This document shows, one piece after another, positions 9,513-16,090 of a stretch of DNA of 64,000 bases (its first letter is position 1; every line of letters starts with the position of its first letter). The stretch comes from JACNJF01 sp050288105. GTDB lineage: Bacteria > Pseudomonadota > Gammaproteobacteria > GCA-001735895. Under the pieces are notes generated by a model. That model saw only the letters and a program-made list of their open reading frames with translations, had not been told where the DNA came from and made no database searches. Location of the stretch: the NCBI GenBank assembly GCA_050288105.1, contig JBNKDE010000005.1, positions 62,001 to 126,000 on the forward strand. The letters are read 5' to 3'. Both the position numbers and the translations under genes were made by a program.

Positions 9513-10691
9513 ATGCCCGTCTCATTTAATCCCCCTGTTAGAACCCTTATGGGGCCCGGTCCATCTGACGTACATCCCAGAATCTTGCAGGCACTTGCGA
9601 GGCCAACCATCGGTCACCTTGATCCCCTGTTCGTGAGCATGATGGACGAAGTCAAGAAGCTGCTGCAATACGCATTTCAAACCGACAATGAGTTAACAAT
9701 ACCGGTCTCCGCGCCTGGTTCAGCGGGTATGGAAACCTGTTTTGTCAACCTGGTTGAGCCGGGTGACAAAGTGATTGTCTGCCAGAACGGTGTGTTTGGC
9801 GGACGCATGAAAGAAAACGTACAGCGGGTTGGTGGTGAAGCCATTATGGTGATGGATGACTGGGGAAAACCGGTCGACCTTGAAAAGCTAGAGCAGGCTC
9901 TGGAGGCTAACCCTGATGCGAAAATTGTTGCGTTTGTGCATGCCGAAACTTCTACCGGAGCGCAGTCCGATGCCAAGGGCATTTTTGAGCTGGCGCATAA
10001 ACACAATTGTCTGGTGATAGCAGACTGTGTGACTTCGCTGGGTGGTACCCCGATTAAGGTTGATGAATGGGGTCTGGACGCTGTGTATTCTGGTACCCAG
10101 AAATGTCTGTCCTGTGTACCGGGACTGTCTCCGGTTACCTTTAGCGAACGCGCGATAGACAAAATCAAGAATCGTAAATCCTCTGTACCAAGCTGGTTTC
10201 TGGATCTGAATCTGGTGATGGGGTACTGGGGGCAGGGTGTTAAGCGGGCCTATCATCATACGGCACCGGTAAATACTTTATATGCGCTGCATGAGTCACT
10301 GGTTATGTTACGCGATGAAGGGCTGGAAAATGCCTGGAACCGTCATGCACATCAGCACGCTGCGTTAAGGGCGGGCCTGGAGGCAATGGGGATCAGTTTT
10401 CTGGTCGATGAAGCGGCTCGCCTGCCTCAGCTTAACTCGGTCATGATACCTGATGGGGTTGATGATGCACTGGTACGTGCACGACTATTGAATGAATATA
10501 ACCTGGAAATAGGTGCCGGGCTGGGTGATCTTGCCGGTAAGGTATGGCGCATAGGTTTGATGGGGCATAGTGCTCGATCAGAGAATGTGCTTTTCTGTCT
10601 GTCTGCTCTGGAAGCGGTACTGGGAGAGATGGCAGCACCTATCAATAAAGGCGTGGCTCTGGCGGCTGCTCAGGCTGTCTACTCGGCTTAA
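9513..10691 (+). CDS. alanine/serine-glyoxylate aminotransferase (PLP class V)
   Basis: A cytosolic PLP enzyme of 392 residues that should aminate glyoxylate to glycine using alanine or serine. The ATG at 9513 is chosen because AAGGA lies nearby upstream; the longer frame from 9459 has no ribosome site. The fold-type-I AGXT family is recognisable from LMGPGPSDVHPRIL at the N-terminus, SAPGSAGMETCFVNL, HAETSTGAQSDAKGI, ADCVTSLGG, and the PLP lysine in YSGTQKCL near residue 195. The C-terminal GKVWRIGLMGHSARSENV matches AGT. Divergent placement beside glcDEF, which makes glyoxylate, supports the role. The preferred amino donor cannot be told from sequence alone. Confidence 0.88.
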   Translation: MPVSFNPPVRTLMGPGPSDVHPRILQALARPTIGHLDPLFVSMMDEVKKLLQYAFQTDNELTIPVSAPGSAGMETCFVNLVEPGDKVIVCQNGVFGGRMKENVQRVGGEAIMVMDDWGKPVDLEKLEQALEANPDAKIVAFVHAETSTGAQSDAKGIFELAHKHNCLVIADCVTSLGGTPIKVDEWGLDAVYSGTQKCLSCVPGLSPVTFSERAIDKIKNRKSSVPSWFLDLNLVMGYWGQGVKRAYHHTAPVNTLYALHESLVMLRDEGLENAWNRHAHQHAALRAGLEAMGISFLVDEAARLPQLNSVMIPDGVDDALVRARLLNEYNLEIGAGLGDLAGKVWRIGLMGHSARSENVLFCLSALEAVLGEMAAPINKGVALAAAQAVYSA

Positions 10692-10696
10692 GTAAA

Positions 10697-11086
10697 ATGC
10701 AGCTGTTGCCTGCGAATCTTAAGCCACTGAAGTACGCGCGATTATGGTTTAGCCTGGCTTATATCATGCTAGCCATAGTCGCAGTGGCTTCCTTGATGCC
10801 TGCACCCGAGATGGGTACCAGCGATAAGCTTTTACATTTTCTGACTTATGGGGTTATGAGTGCGGTCTTTTCAACGCTGGTGTGTCAATCTAGGAGCCTG
10901 TTAATTGTGGTTCCTGGCCTGATCCTGTTCGGGATCGCGCTGGAATTTTTGCAGGGGCTAACCGGCTATCGCAGTATGGAAGTATATGACATGCTGGCCA
11001 ATACGGGCGGGGTGCTGATTGGGTTGATGATCCGTTTCTCGCCGGTACCTCAGTGGTTCAGACAGCTGGAGCTGATCGTCGCCTGA
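10697..11086 (+). CDS. VanZ-like membrane protein
   Basis: A small protein of 129 residues with several hydrophobic segments, beginning six bases after the aminotransferase stop and so probably co-transcribed with it. The features ASLMPAPEMGTSDKLLHFLTYGVMSAVFSTL and LEFLQGLTGYRSMEVYDMLANTGGVLIGL fit the VanZ-like family, where a buried His (LLHF) and the Gly/Asp-containing helix DMLANTGG recur. Family members occur widely, and most have no defined function outside teicoplanin resistance. No link to glyoxylate metabolism is evident from sequence. The 3' end abuts the convergent dsrE-like gene with no spacer. Confidence 0.8.
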   Translation: MQLLPANLKPLKYARLWFSLAYIMLAIVAVASLMPAPEMGTSDKLLHFLTYGVMSAVFSTLVCQSRSLLIVVPGLILFGIALEFLQGLTGYRSMEVYDMLANTGGVLIGLMIRFSPVPQWFRQLELIVA

Positions 11087-11494
11087 TCAGGGGGTTACGT
11101 ACTGATAGCCCTGTTTTTGCAGTTCGATGATGCGACTGAAAATATTACTCACTAGCTGTGGGGGATGGTGGAGATTCAGTTCATGTCGGTTTTTGTAGTA
11201 ATTGTCACGCCCCACCTCAATCTGTAAACCAAGATCGATCAGCTCATTCAGGCGAATACCGAGATCGCGGTTTTCATTGACCTTGTTAATCAGGTTAATG
11301 CCGTAGCCCTGAAGAATGATCTTTACATCCAGCGCGTCATGCTGTGATCCCAGGAACAGGTTTTCCAGGTTAGTAATCGTTTTCCATTGCACATCTGAGC
11401 GTCCGCTATTGAGATGGTAGAGAATTTTGTCAGGTGCTGCCTGGATCTGGGTTGCGAATAACAGACTGACGCACAGGGTGAGCCATCTAACCAC
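11087..11494 (-). CDS. secreted DsrE-like protein, cysteine-free domain, third gene of ECF unit
   Basis: A DsrE/DsrF-like protein with a cleavable signal peptide. The GTG at 11494 gives a compact leader (VVRWLTLCVSLLFATQIQA, then cleavage) and overlaps the stop of the anti-sigma gene; an ATG at 11527 would add eleven residues and overlap that gene by 41 bases. The mature part has the DsrE pattern: KILYHLNSGRSDVQWKTITN, a central VKIILQGYGINLI and the C-terminal IIELQKQGYQYVTP. This last motif nearly repeats the end of the upstream anti-sigma protein (ERQKQGWTYIRG), so the two are paralogues. The cysteine found in the anti-sigma copy is absent here. It is probably a periplasmic partner of that sensor. 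The ligand is unknown. Confidence 0.75.
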   Translation of the reverse strand: MVRWLTLCVSLLFATQIQAAPDKILYHLNSGRSDVQWKTITNLENLFLGSQHDALDVKIILQGYGINLINKVNENRDLGIRLNELIDLGLQIEVGRDNYYKNRHELNLHHPPQLVSNIFSRIIELQKQGYQYVTP

Positions 11495-12194
11495 GTATAT
11501 AGGTCCATCCCTGCTTCTGTCGTTCAATCACTTCCACGATTCCGGACTCGATTAATTTGGCCTCGGGAATGAGATCAAACTGCTCGTCACTGGTGATTTG
11601 CATCTGGTCTATAGTATTTTTGCAGGCAGCAAACGACAGGTTTTTATAATCGGCGGCCAGGCGTGCAATCAGCCCGGCGAATGGAGTTGTTTCCTTGCGC
11701 AGCAGGTCGATACCGTGCCCATTAGCGACGACTTCAACCCTGACATTCTGACCCTTGCTACGGTATTCCAGTAGCATCTGTTCCAGATTGGTTAATGTGT
11801 TCAGGCCACTTTCTGAATCGGAGGAGGTTAAGTGTACCAGTACACGGGTCATTGAATCTGTGGCAGCAAGCTGCTCTGACGACGTTGCCTGTTGTTTGAA
11901 CCCGGCTACACCCAGCAGGATGCCCATGCAAAAGATGGTAATAGCTGCCGCAATACGCGGTAGCGCACTGGATTTTCTGATAACGGTGTCTGGCAGGCGC
12001 GAGGGAGGAACCTGGTCGTAAGCCAGTTTGACTCGTTGCTTGATACGCTGAAGTTCACATACGTGAGCGGCTAGCTGCTTATCCTGCTCAAGCAACTGCA
12101 GGATTTCCTGACGCTCTTCATTAGTGATCTGACCATCGATAAAAGAATTCAATAACTCTTCAGATATCGAGTGGTTGGTGTTCGCCCTGTTCAT
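11487..12194 (-). CDS. membrane anti-sigma factor with C-terminal periplasmic DsrE-like domain
   Basis: A 235-residue single-pass protein immediately downstream of the ECF sigma gene (three-base gap). Residues 8-60 resemble an anti-sigma domain (SISEELLNSFIDGQITNEERQEI and following helices), but without the His-x3-Cys-x2-Cys zinc motif. One membrane helix spans about 81-99 (IAAAITIFCMGILLGVAGF), placing residues 105-235 in the periplasm. That part is a DsrE-like fold with TRVLVHLTSSDSESGLNTLT, VEVVANGHGIDLL and a cysteine at 191 in SFAACKNT, the position where DsrE-type sulfur-transfer proteins often have a reactive cysteine. The likely role is to hold the sigma factor inactive and release it on a periplasmic sulfur or redox signal. 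The signal itself is inference. Confidence 0.75.
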   Translation of the reverse strand: MNRANTNHSISEELLNSFIDGQITNEERQEILQLLEQDKQLAAHVCELQRIKQRVKLAYDQVPPSRLPDTVIRKSSALPRIAAAITIFCMGILLGVAGFKQQATSSEQLAATDSMTRVLVHLTSSDSESGLNTLTNLEQMLLEYRSKGQNVRVEVVANGHGIDLLRKETTPFAGLIARLAADYKNLSFAACKNTIDQMQITSDEQFDLIPEAKLIESGIVEVIERQKQGWTYIRG

Positions 12195-12197
12195 CCT

Positions 12198-12746
12198 CTA
12201 TTTAACTCTGTGTATACGTCTGTGTTGGGGTTGTTCAACTTCACTGGTATATTTTTCCAGCAAACTCCGTAACTGGCTACGAGCCCGACATAAGCGACTC
12301 ATAACCGTTCCAATGGGTATTTCCAGTGCCTGGGAAACCTCTTCATATGACATTTCCATCAAGTCCACCAGAGTGACCACATTGCGATGTTTTTCATTTA
12401 GTCTTGCTATGCAATGACGCACGACAGTACTGGTATCAGCCTGGTCGTAACTATTAGCAGGGCCAAAATTTTCCGCAAAATCATAGTCGTCTACATCTAC
12501 CGTATCCTTCTGTTTTCGCAGATGATCGCGAAAGCAATTCAGCATGATACGGCAGGTCCAGGCATTCAGTTTGCTGTCTTCTTTCAGGCTGTCGAATGAC
12601 TGGAAAGCCTTTTGCATCGCCTCCTGTACCAGGTCGTCGGCAAGCATCGAATCTGAACACCAGGAATACGCCAGTTTGTAAAATCTGTTTCGGTTTTCAC
12701 AGAGTTCGCGTGTTAATTTCTTGTGCCTGTTACGTCGTTTAAACAT
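12198..12746 (-). CDS. ECF-family RNA polymerase sigma factor
   Basis: A 182-residue extracytoplasmic-function sigma factor. Region 2 is seen in FYKLAYSWCSDSMLADDLVQ, followed by AMQKAFQSFDSL and AWTCRIMLNCFRDHLRKQKD. Region 4 follows the linker with VRHCIARLNEKHRNVVTLVD and the helix-turn-helix MSYEEVSQALEIPIGTVMSRLCRARSQL. There is no region 1 or 3, as expected for ECF factors. It starts a tightly spaced three-gene set with the anti-sigma/DsrE and secreted DsrE genes, so it is most likely controlled by them and may transcribe its own operon. No promoter motif could be fixed with confidence. The upstream region to 12959 is A+T-rich. Confidence 0.93.
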   Translation of the reverse strand: MFKRRNRHKKLTRELCENRNRFYKLAYSWCSDSMLADDLVQEAMQKAFQSFDSLKEDSKLNAWTCRIMLNCFRDHLRKQKDTVDVDDYDFAENFGPANSYDQADTSTVVRHCIARLNEKHRNVVTLVDLMEMSYEEVSQALEIPIGTVMSRLCRARSQLRSLLEKYTSEVEQPQHRRIHRVK

Positions 12747-12831
12747 ATCAATGACCGCTAGTAGTTAGAGTATTTTTATAATTTTTTTATTCCATATAAT
12801 TCATTTTTTTGAGCCATATGTAATAGTTTGA

Positions 12832-12862
12832 ACCCGGAACAAGTGATTACAATTCTCCGGGT
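12832..12862 (-). promoter_or_regulatory. inverted repeat upstream of the ECF sigma gene
   Basis: Seven-bp arms ACCCGGA and TCCGGGT, separated by 17 bases, lie 86-116 bases before the sigma ATG. It could be a regulator site or a small hairpin in the leader. The surrounding sequence is A+T-rich, so the GC arms stand out. Confidence 0.3.
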
Positions 12863-12959
12863 AGTGCTCTAATTTATGAAATTCCCAGTCAGATGTATAG
12901 GGTTTTTTTAGGCTCAGGCAGGCAAATTGGGAAGAGTTTTTGCCTGTATTTGGGGGTGG

Positions 12960-13793
12960 TTAGTCATTGTAGCGCAGCGAAAAATCAATCGCCTGAATGT
13001 GTTTGGTGAGGGCCCCGATAGAGATGAAGTCAACGCCACATTGAGCGATTTCCTCGATATTTGTCAGCGTGATATTGCCTGAGGCTTCCAGCTCCATATT
13101 TCCCGAGGCAAGCGAAACCGCCTGCTTGAGCTGGGGTACGGTGAAATTATCCAGCAGGACTCGATCAACCCCAGCTTCTATTGCCTGTTCGAGTTGGGAA
13201 AGGTTTTCCACTTCGACTTCCAGTAATGCGTCAGGGTTTAGATCGCGTGCCTGCGCTACTGCCGCGGCGATGCTTCCTGCTGCAGCGAGATGGTTCTCTT
13301 TTAACAGATAGGCGTCGAACAGGCCGATGCGATGATTACTACCGCCGCCACACTTTACGGCATATTTCTGCGCCAGACGTAAACCGGGAATGGTTTTTCG
13401 AGTATCCAGTATCTTGCAGCTGGTGTGTGCGATCAAACTCTGATAGCGGTGAGTAACCGTAGCGGTCGCGCTAAGGGTTTGCAGGAAGTTGAGTGCGGTT
13501 CTCTCGGCACTCAGGATTGCCCGCGCATTGCCGCTTATCTGACACACGATAGTGTCGGCCGAGACTAAATCGCCATCGTTCGCTAGCCATTCAATCTGTA
13601 TTGCCGGATCCAGCTGTATAAAAGCTTCAGAGAACCATTCACTGCCGCATAAGATAGCCGGTTCTCGGCAGATCAGGCTGACATCGAGTTTACTGTCAGC
13701 TGCAATGAGTAAGGCTGTGATATCGCCTGTGCCGATATCCTCCTTGAATGAAGTCTTAATATTTTCGCGAATGATTTGAGGAGTGATTTTCAT
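12960..13793 (-). CDS. nadC: nicotinate-nucleotide pyrophosphorylase (carboxylating) NadC
   Basis: A 277-residue cytosolic enzyme that condenses quinolinate with PRPP to nicotinate mononucleotide, CO2 and pyrophosphate in de novo NAD synthesis. It contains the phosphoribosyltransferase landmarks: EDIGTGDITALL near the N-terminus, SAERTALNFLQTLSATAT, DTRKTIPGLRLAQKYAVKCG with the quinolinate-binding Arg/Lys residues, HRIGLFDAYLLKENH, and the C-terminal LEASGNITLTNIEEIAQCGV with GVDFISIGALTKH. Length is normal. It is a single gene, divergent from the LolA-like gene across a 160-base A+T-rich spacer. No nadA or nadB is visible. Confidence 0.96.
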   Translation of the reverse strand: MKITPQIIRENIKTSFKEDIGTGDITALLIAADSKLDVSLICREPAILCGSEWFSEAFIQLDPAIQIEWLANDGDLVSADTIVCQISGNARAILSAERTALNFLQTLSATATVTHRYQSLIAHTSCKILDTRKTIPGLRLAQKYAVKCGGGSNHRIGLFDAYLLKENHLAAAGSIAAAVAQARDLNPDALLEVEVENLSQLEQAIEAGVDRVLLDNFTVPQLKQAVSLASGNMELEASGNITLTNIEEIAQCGVDFISIGALTKHIQAIDFSLRYND

Positions 13794-13848
13794 AAGTAAA
13801 TTATTATATTTATATGTTTATGTAATTGAATTAAAAGAAATTTTAAAA

Positions 13849-13876
13849 TTGACACGATAAATAAATAGGGTATTGT
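13849..13876 (+). promoter_or_regulatory. sigma-70 type promoter for the LolA-like gene
   Basis: A perfect -35 box TTGACA (13849-13854) and a -10-like TATTGT (13871-13876) are separated by 16 bases in an A+T-rich region. Transcription would begin near 13883, about 70 bases before the TTG start at 13954. Confidence 0.6.
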
Positions 13877-13953
13877 TGAGACCAAAAAATTATAAGCTCA
13901 GTACAAAAAACATTTAAAAAAATTTAAGCTACTATCAACTTTAGGAGTATATC

Positions 13954-14919
13954 TTGTTTACATTCAACACCCCTGCGGTGAAAGTTTCCATTGTAAGCTT
14001 TCTAGCTGTCACTGCATCAATTGCTTTAGCTGATGTTGAACCCTCTTTACCACTGCCAACGGGTACTCCAGGCGCAGACGAGATTATCCAGCAAGTTTAT
14101 TATGTCAACCATTTCTATGGTTTCGAGAACTATGGTATCGGAAAAGTTGATAAAAAAATCTCCGTGCTGGTCAATAAATCAGCAGGCGAAAAGCCCACGA
14201 CCGTTACCTTCGAACGTTACCTGAATAATCAGTATGAACATGACTCGACCGTAAAGACTCAGGATCTCGCTTTTTTTCAGTCAGGCAAACTACGTGATAC
14301 CGGGATGCTGGTGACCGATTATGATGAAGCGGCTAGAAACCAGTCGTTCGCCATCTGGATCCCATCCCTGTGTAAAGTGCGCCGTTTTGCAGAACCGGCA
14401 CAGAATGATGCCTGGGGTGGAACCGATTTTACCTATGGTGATGTGGTGTTGCGTCAGCCTCAGGATGAAACCCATGAGTTAACGGGTACTGATACGTTTA
14501 GCGGTTGTCTGGGCGCGATCACGTTGGCGGATAATGAAAAAAATCGTTACACCCAGAATCTGCCAGCAGCATCCTGCGCTGCCGAGGGCAGGAAGGTATA
14601 CAAGGTCAAAAGCACGACTAAATTTGACAACTGGTGGTATGACTATCGCATCAGTTACATCGATACGGAGTCTTTTGCTGATTACCGCACCGAGTATTTC
14701 AAGGGTGGTGAAAAAATAAAGCTGATAGATCGGGACTGGAGAACGGTTGCTGATGCCAGTGATCCACGCCAGGTCGTGTGGGGCTACTGGTACGGTAAAA
14801 CCTTTGCAACAGGACACGAAACCTGGGCTGTGATTCCTCCAGAGGTTGTGAGCTATAACGACGACAGCAGGAAAGAAAGCTTCTGGACAGAAAACTCACT
14901 GCGAAAAAAATGCCGTTAA
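13954..14919 (+). CDS. periplasmic LolA-like outer-membrane lipoprotein-sorting protein
   Basis: A secreted protein of 321 residues. It starts at a TTG codon with a good AGGAG six bases upstream, and the signal peptide (VSIVSFLAVTASIALADVE) ends around residue 27. The mature part looks like the LolA-like family (PF17131): GADEIIQQVYYVNHFYGFENY, a beta-rich core, WIPSLCKVRRFAEPAQNDAWGGTDFTYGDV with the characteristic Gly-Thr-Asp-Phe-Thr-Tyr-Gly-Asp run, and a C-terminal barrel rich in Trp and Tyr. Members often sit beside MMPL/RND hopanoid or lipid exporters, but no such partner is near. It may carry a lipid or lipoprotein across the periplasm. The cargo is unknown. Confidence 0.75.
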   Translation: MFTFNTPAVKVSIVSFLAVTASIALADVEPSLPLPTGTPGADEIIQQVYYVNHFYGFENYGIGKVDKKISVLVNKSAGEKPTTVTFERYLNNQYEHDSTVKTQDLAFFQSGKLRDTGMLVTDYDEAARNQSFAIWIPSLCKVRRFAEPAQNDAWGGTDFTYGDVVLRQPQDETHELTGTDTFSGCLGAITLADNEKNRYTQNLPAASCAAEGRKVYKVKSTTKFDNWWYDYRISYIDTESFADYRTEYFKGGEKIKLIDRDWRTVADASDPRQVVWGYWYGKTFATGHETWAVIPPEVVSYNDDSRKESFWTENSLRKKCR

Positions 14920-14985
14920 ATTTTACGGAAGCGTTGAATTATTCAGCAGTTTCCTGAGCGGCAGGCTACCTGGTTAATCCGGCAA

Positions 14986-15405
14986 CTAGCTGATTTTTCT
15001 CAGGCACTCCAGGTAAGCGTTTTCATCAGGTGCAGACTGGTCGCGTTGTGCCTGCCACAGGGCCTGTCCCAGACATTCCATCATGGCGTGCTCTGCTTCG
15101 TGGCGCCCCATTTTGCGCGTCAGCTTCTGATGGATTTTCAGAATGCCTGTGGGGCGGTTGGTTGAGATCTGTTCATACAGGGCAATGTGCATGCCCATAT
15201 GCAGGAATGGGTTACTCTGCCCCGATTCAGGCGTGAATTCAGTTTGTTGAACGGCCTCTCCCTGTTCCAGTAAATAGTGGTATTCGGGGTGTAGCGTGAT
15301 GATGTCAGAGATGATGCTCTCCATGGGTTCAAGCACGCTCCCCTGCTGCATTTTCTGCCACACAGTCAGGTAGACACGGCGTATCTCTTCGCGAGACTGG
15401 AACAT
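14986..15405 (-). CDS. DUF1841 family protein
   Basis: A 139-residue soluble protein of the proteobacterial DUF1841 family, whose function is not known. Recognisable stretches are EEIRRVYLTVWQKMQQGSVL near the N-terminus, SNPFLHMGMHIALYEQISTNRP in the middle, and HEAEHAMMECLGQALWQAQR near the C-terminus. Several histidines (HMGMH, HEAEH) could bind a metal, but this is inference. It begins 17 bases after nth on the same strand and is likely co-transcribed with it. Length is standard for the family. Confidence 0.85.
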   Translation of the reverse strand: MFQSREEIRRVYLTVWQKMQQGSVLEPMESIISDIITLHPEYHYLLEQGEAVQQTEFTPESGQSNPFLHMGMHIALYEQISTNRPTGILKIHQKLTRKMGRHEAEHAMMECLGQALWQAQRDQSAPDENAYLECLRKIS

Positions 15406-15422
15406 GTTTTTAAGCTCCTTTT

Positions 15423-16058
15423 TTAATCGGATGTTTTATTTTTGTATTCACAAAGATCTTCAATGATACAGCTAGAGCAACGCGGTTTGCGCGCAATGCA
15501 GGTATAGCGTCCATGTAATATTAGCCAGTGATGAGCATCCAGCCTGAATTCTTCAGGAACCAGGCGCAGTAGCCTTTTCTCCACTTCATTCACATCCTTG
15601 CCGGGCGCTATGCCGGTTCGATTAGATACCCGGAAGATATGGGTATCAACAGCAATGGTAGGATGCCCAAATGCGGTATTTAATATGACATTGGCTGTTT
15701 TTCTTCCAACACCAGGTAGCGCTTCCAGGCTGGATCGGTCATCAGGAACCTGTGACTGGTGTTGTTCAATAAGTATCTGGCAGGTTTTTATGACATTTGC
15801 TGCCTTGGAATTGAATAAGCCGATTGTTTTAATGTATTGCTTAAGTCCCTGCTCACCCAGCTGCAGGAGTTTTTCAGGTGTATTGGCAACCGGAAACAGT
15901 TTGTCGGTCGCTTTATTGACACTCACGTCGGTCGCCTGCGCGGATAACATGACTGCGATAAGCAACTCGAAATTAGATTGATATTTAAGCTCTGTTGTTG
16001 GCGCAGGATTGTTCTGCTGGAGGCGTTTAAAAATATCCGTTCGTTTTAGTTTATTCAT
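15423..16058 (-). CDS. nth: endonuclease III
   Basis: A 211-residue base-excision-repair DNA glycosylase/AP lyase for oxidised pyrimidines. The helix-hairpin-helix LPGVGRKTANVIL carries the catalytic lysine, AVDTHIFRVSNRTG contains the catalytic aspartate, and the C-terminal 4Fe-4S motif C-x6-C-x2-C-x5-C is complete (CIARKPRCSSCIIEDLC). In Escherichia coli nth follows rsxABCDGE directly. Here a PhnD-like and a GGDEF-EAL gene sit between rsxE and nth, all on the same strand, with a 32-base gap from the GGDEF-EAL gene to nth. Confidence 0.96.
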   Translation of the reverse strand: MNKLKRTDIFKRLQQNNPAPTTELKYQSNFELLIAVMLSAQATDVSVNKATDKLFPVANTPEKLLQLGEQGLKQYIKTIGLFNSKAANVIKTCQILIEQHQSQVPDDRSSLEALPGVGRKTANVILNTAFGHPTIAVDTHIFRVSNRTGIAPGKDVNEVEKRLLRLVPEEFRLDAHHWLILHGRYTCIARKPRCSSCIIEDLCEYKNKTSD

Positions 16059-16090
16059 GGCAGAGTTTACAGCGAGAAGGTGGCTGCAGA

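Noticed and set aside
9677..10168. 163-residue minus-strand frame inside the aminotransferase gene
   Set aside because: Complementary shadow with no motifs.
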